The position numbers and the translations under genes were made by a program. Shown here one piece after another: positions 13,172 to 14,948 of a stretch of DNA of 14,948 nucleotides. Every line of letters begins with the position of its first letter. Position 1 is the stretch's first letter. This stretch comes from an uncultured Candidatus Saccharibacteria bacterium (GTDB taxonomy: Bacteria > Patescibacteriota > Saccharimonadia > Saccharimonadales > Saccharimonadaceae). The notes under the pieces were generated by a model. The model saw only the letters and a list, made by a program, of their open reading frames with translations, was not told the DNA's origin and made no database searches. The DNA lies in the NCBI GenBank assembly GCA_938036845.1, contig CALHWA010000115.1, positions 1 to 14,948 on the forward strand. Direction: 5' to 3'.

Positions 13172-13200
13172 TTGACACAATAATAGTATAACTCTATAGT
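13172..13200 (+). promoter_or_regulatory. promoter of the large unknown protein, leaderless
   Basis: TTGACA (13172-13177) and TATAGT (13195-13200) are exactly 17 bases apart. The first ATG (13202) is too close to the -10 to be transcribed. The second (13208), seven bases after the -10, coincides with the expected transcription start. Its -35 is 15 bases from the -35 of the divergent promoter. Confidence 0.72.
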
Positions 13201-13207
13201 TATGCAT

Positions 13208-14827
13208 ATGTTTCAACCACCTCGCCCCCTCCTGTATAACACAGCACCACTAACAAGCCAGCAGCTCAAAGAACTCCTTAAGGAGTATGTCCAGCACTAT
13301 CGCGAGTTGCTATGTACGCCTGATACTATGAAGCAATTACTCAGGCCACATTCGTATAGCGGCGCAAAGGCAGATGAGGTTGTGGATGCTGTCGTTGACA
13401 TTGTCAATATGTGGGGATATTACTTCTACCAGCCAACTGGCAAGACAGCTGCAAATCAGGAGAAAAAGCGTTTTGCGCAGCAGCAGCTGCACGATATTCG
13501 CGCAATGGCTGACGAGATTCCTGATCTTGCGAAGGTTATGTCTGAGATTGAAGAGACAGTATGGCAAAATCTTGATTTAGAAGTGAATCAGCAATCAGCT
13601 GAATCTCTTGTGGCTGAGGCTGGTGATATCGATCGAAAAGAATTGTTTGATAGGTTGGTGACACACTATGTACGACTCAATGAGTATTATGATAGTGAGG
13701 GAGAAGCAACCGCTGAGCAGAAGGAGCAACTGGATGACATTGTGCAGCATATGCGCACTATTATCGATGAGAATATTGCTGCAAAACGTAAGATGTTTGC
13801 TAATCGCTATTGGTCAGTAGCAGCTGAGACTTTGTATAAAGCGCTTTTTCTCACTAGCCGTCTGTATCATATCAGTGGTGCTGATGAGGACTTTGAGCGG
13901 GTTTTGAATCTTGCTAGCCTATATCGCACAGCGATGTATAGTACGCTCGGTGGGTCTGTACCAGCCCTACCAAGCCTTGATGATGCAGATATCGTACCAC
14001 TCTCGCAGGCAGAGCTTAAGCGTGACAGAAAGGCGAGTACCTATATCTATGATGTTGAGTTTGTTGTTCTCTCACTGGTAGAGGACTGTCTGAGAGACGG
14101 CCAGCCTGACAAGGCACGCCAGATTGAGCGCTACCTCATTAATCCGTATATGCGTGCTGTTGCGGATACGTACTATGTTCTTAATCACGAAGATCCAACC
14201 GGCAAGAGACAAAAGCGCGCTGCGGCATACGTTATCGAAAGAGAGGACATAGCCTACGTAAAACATGGTGATGAGGATATCGATGATGAGATAGTCATCA
14301 ATGAGCTTGACAGTGGACGTATTGCTTTTGATGAGGAGATACGCCGTCGCTATATTGCATATGTACGGCAGTCAGCAGCTACTGGCAAAAATAATCATGT
14401 GATACTTGCCCTCGGAGCACTACAGCAATGTTGTGAGTACACCAATAGGGATCGTACTGCTATCTGCCAAGTTGTCTGGGAAAAATTACGGAGTACGCTT
14501 CGTCCTACAGAATGGCGGCACCCAGTCATTATTAGTGCTGAACAGTCTGAATGTCTCTATCTTTTATGGAGATACGATGATGCAGATAAAGTGGATAATT
14601 GGCTTAGGCAGCTATACATGAATGATCCTAGCTACAATATAGTTAAATTCTGTCTCTTACGGTTTGCGTTTGATCCAAAGGTATTTGCAACACTGGAAGA
14701 TATTATTATGAAAGACACAACAGGTCACCTCCAGCCGAAACTTAGTAGGACACTCAGGGATCTTCGATTCTATCTTTGTCGCGCGATAGAAGATGCGTTT
14801 CAGTGTGAAAAGCAGATAAAAGAATAG
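13208..14827 (+). CDS. large cytosolic alpha-helical protein, unknown function
   Basis: The product is 539 residues when started at the ATG at 13208, two codons into the longest frame; the promoter position makes this the likelier start. It has no signal peptide and no membrane helix. The composition is rich in Leu, Ala, Glu, Asp, Arg and Tyr with long amphipathic helices, and acidic patches such as the Asp/Glu run at about 355-370. This suits a helical-repeat or scaffold protein, but no TPR or other repeat can be counted by eye. No catalytic motif is evident. Its codon use is visibly more AT-rich than that of the genes from 900 to 12100, and it stands alone in its strand context, so horizontal origin or relaxed selection is possible. 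I do not recognise the family. Confidence 0.8.
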   Translation: MFQPPRPLLYNTAPLTSQQLKELLKEYVQHYRELLCTPDTMKQLLRPHSYSGAKADEVVDAVVDIVNMWGYYFYQPTGKTAANQEKKRFAQQQLHDIRAMADEIPDLAKVMSEIEETVWQNLDLEVNQQSAESLVAEAGDIDRKELFDRLVTHYVRLNEYYDSEGEATAEQKEQLDDIVQHMRTIIDENIAAKRKMFANRYWSVAAETLYKALFLTSRLYHISGADEDFERVLNLASLYRTAMYSTLGGSVPALPSLDDADIVPLSQAELKRDRKASTYIYDVEFVVLSLVEDCLRDGQPDKARQIERYLINPYMRAVADTYYVLNHEDPTGKRQKRAAAYVIEREDIAYVKHGDEDIDDEIVINELDSGRIAFDEEIRRRYIAYVRQSAATGKNNHVILALGALQQCCEYTNRDRTAICQVVWEKLRSTLRPTEWRHPVIISAEQSECLYLLWRYDDADKVDNWLRQLYMNDPSYNIVKFCLLRFAFDPKVFATLEDIIMKDTTGHLQPKLSRTLRDLRFYLCRAIEDAFQCEKQIKE

Positions 14828-14909
14828 AGGACTGTGCTGCAATAATAGAGAGCCTGAAATAGCACTTAGGAGCGTTCTTAATAAAGTGATTTTAAAAGAC
14901 TGCTGCGCC

Positions 14910-14938
14910 TTTCGCTTTCCTCTCCTCTATGCTATAAT
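14910..14938 (+). promoter_or_regulatory. extended -10 promoter pointing out of the window
   Basis: A perfect TATAAT (14933-14938) is preceded by TGC (14930-14932), with a weak TTTCGC (14910-14915) at 17 bases. The window ends ten bases later, so the gene it serves, protein or RNA, is not visible. The 120 bases after the previous gene hold no clear terminator, only a 5-bp GTGCT/AGCAC stem with a long loop. Confidence 0.55.
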
Positions 14939-14948
14939 CCGGCCCAAC

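Noticed and set aside
1..14948. CRISPR array, insertion sequence, tRNA or rRNA gene
   Set aside because: No regularly spaced repeats, no transposase motifs with terminal repeats, and no T-loop or rRNA-like sequence were found by eye on either strand.

Overview
The window most resembles a chromosomal segment of a Candidatus Saccharibacteria (TM7, Patescibacteria) genome. The reasons are indirect. Small one- or two-gene transcription units are packed tightly. UGA is used as an ordinary stop (for example at 4178-4180), which argues against the UGA-recoded Gracilibacteria and Absconditabacteria. There are many membrane-anchored or exported proteins of unknown family. One surface protein has a long charged N-terminus before its signal peptide and short Cys-rich repeats, a style I associate with this phylum. 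The taxonomic call is inference, about 0.6.

Left part (1-4200). A possible hydrophobic gene tail runs off the left edge. A leftward pair follows: an LPxTG-anchored, cysteine-rich surface protein and a coiled-coil membrane protein. Diverging from it is a rightward unit with a short helix-hairpin-helix protein and a membrane-anchored glycerophosphodiester phosphodiesterase.

Centre (4200-9800). An RclA-like flavin disulfide reductase sits behind a promoter overlapped by a three-half-site operator. Then come three leftward genes for the cell surface. One is a small membrane-anchored cysteine protein with its own promoter. The other two form an operon of a SipW-type exported protein and a SipW-like signal peptidase that carries a C-terminal LamG domain. 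After a 433-base gap without a convincing gene, a TetR-type regulator follows on the plus strand.

Right part (9800-14948). A CorA magnesium channel converges on a leftward group: a DsbA-like oxidoreductase, a CxxC-containing multi-pass membrane protein overlapping it, a membrane-anchored CHAP peptidoglycan hydrolase and a small two-helix membrane protein. A large, more AT-rich unknown cytosolic protein is transcribed divergently. A promoter at the right edge points out of the window.

Two themes link these genes. First, seven genes have a sigma-70-type -10 element only 6-10 bases before the start codon and no Shine-Dalgarno sequence, so they look leaderless. This moves four start codons inward from the longest reading frame. 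The genes that clearly have leaders keep Shine-Dalgarno sites. Second, many products are exported and cysteine-containing, and a disulfide-forming pair (DsbA-like plus CxxC membrane protein) is encoded nearby. The window therefore reads as a cell-surface and extracytoplasmic-redox neighbourhood.
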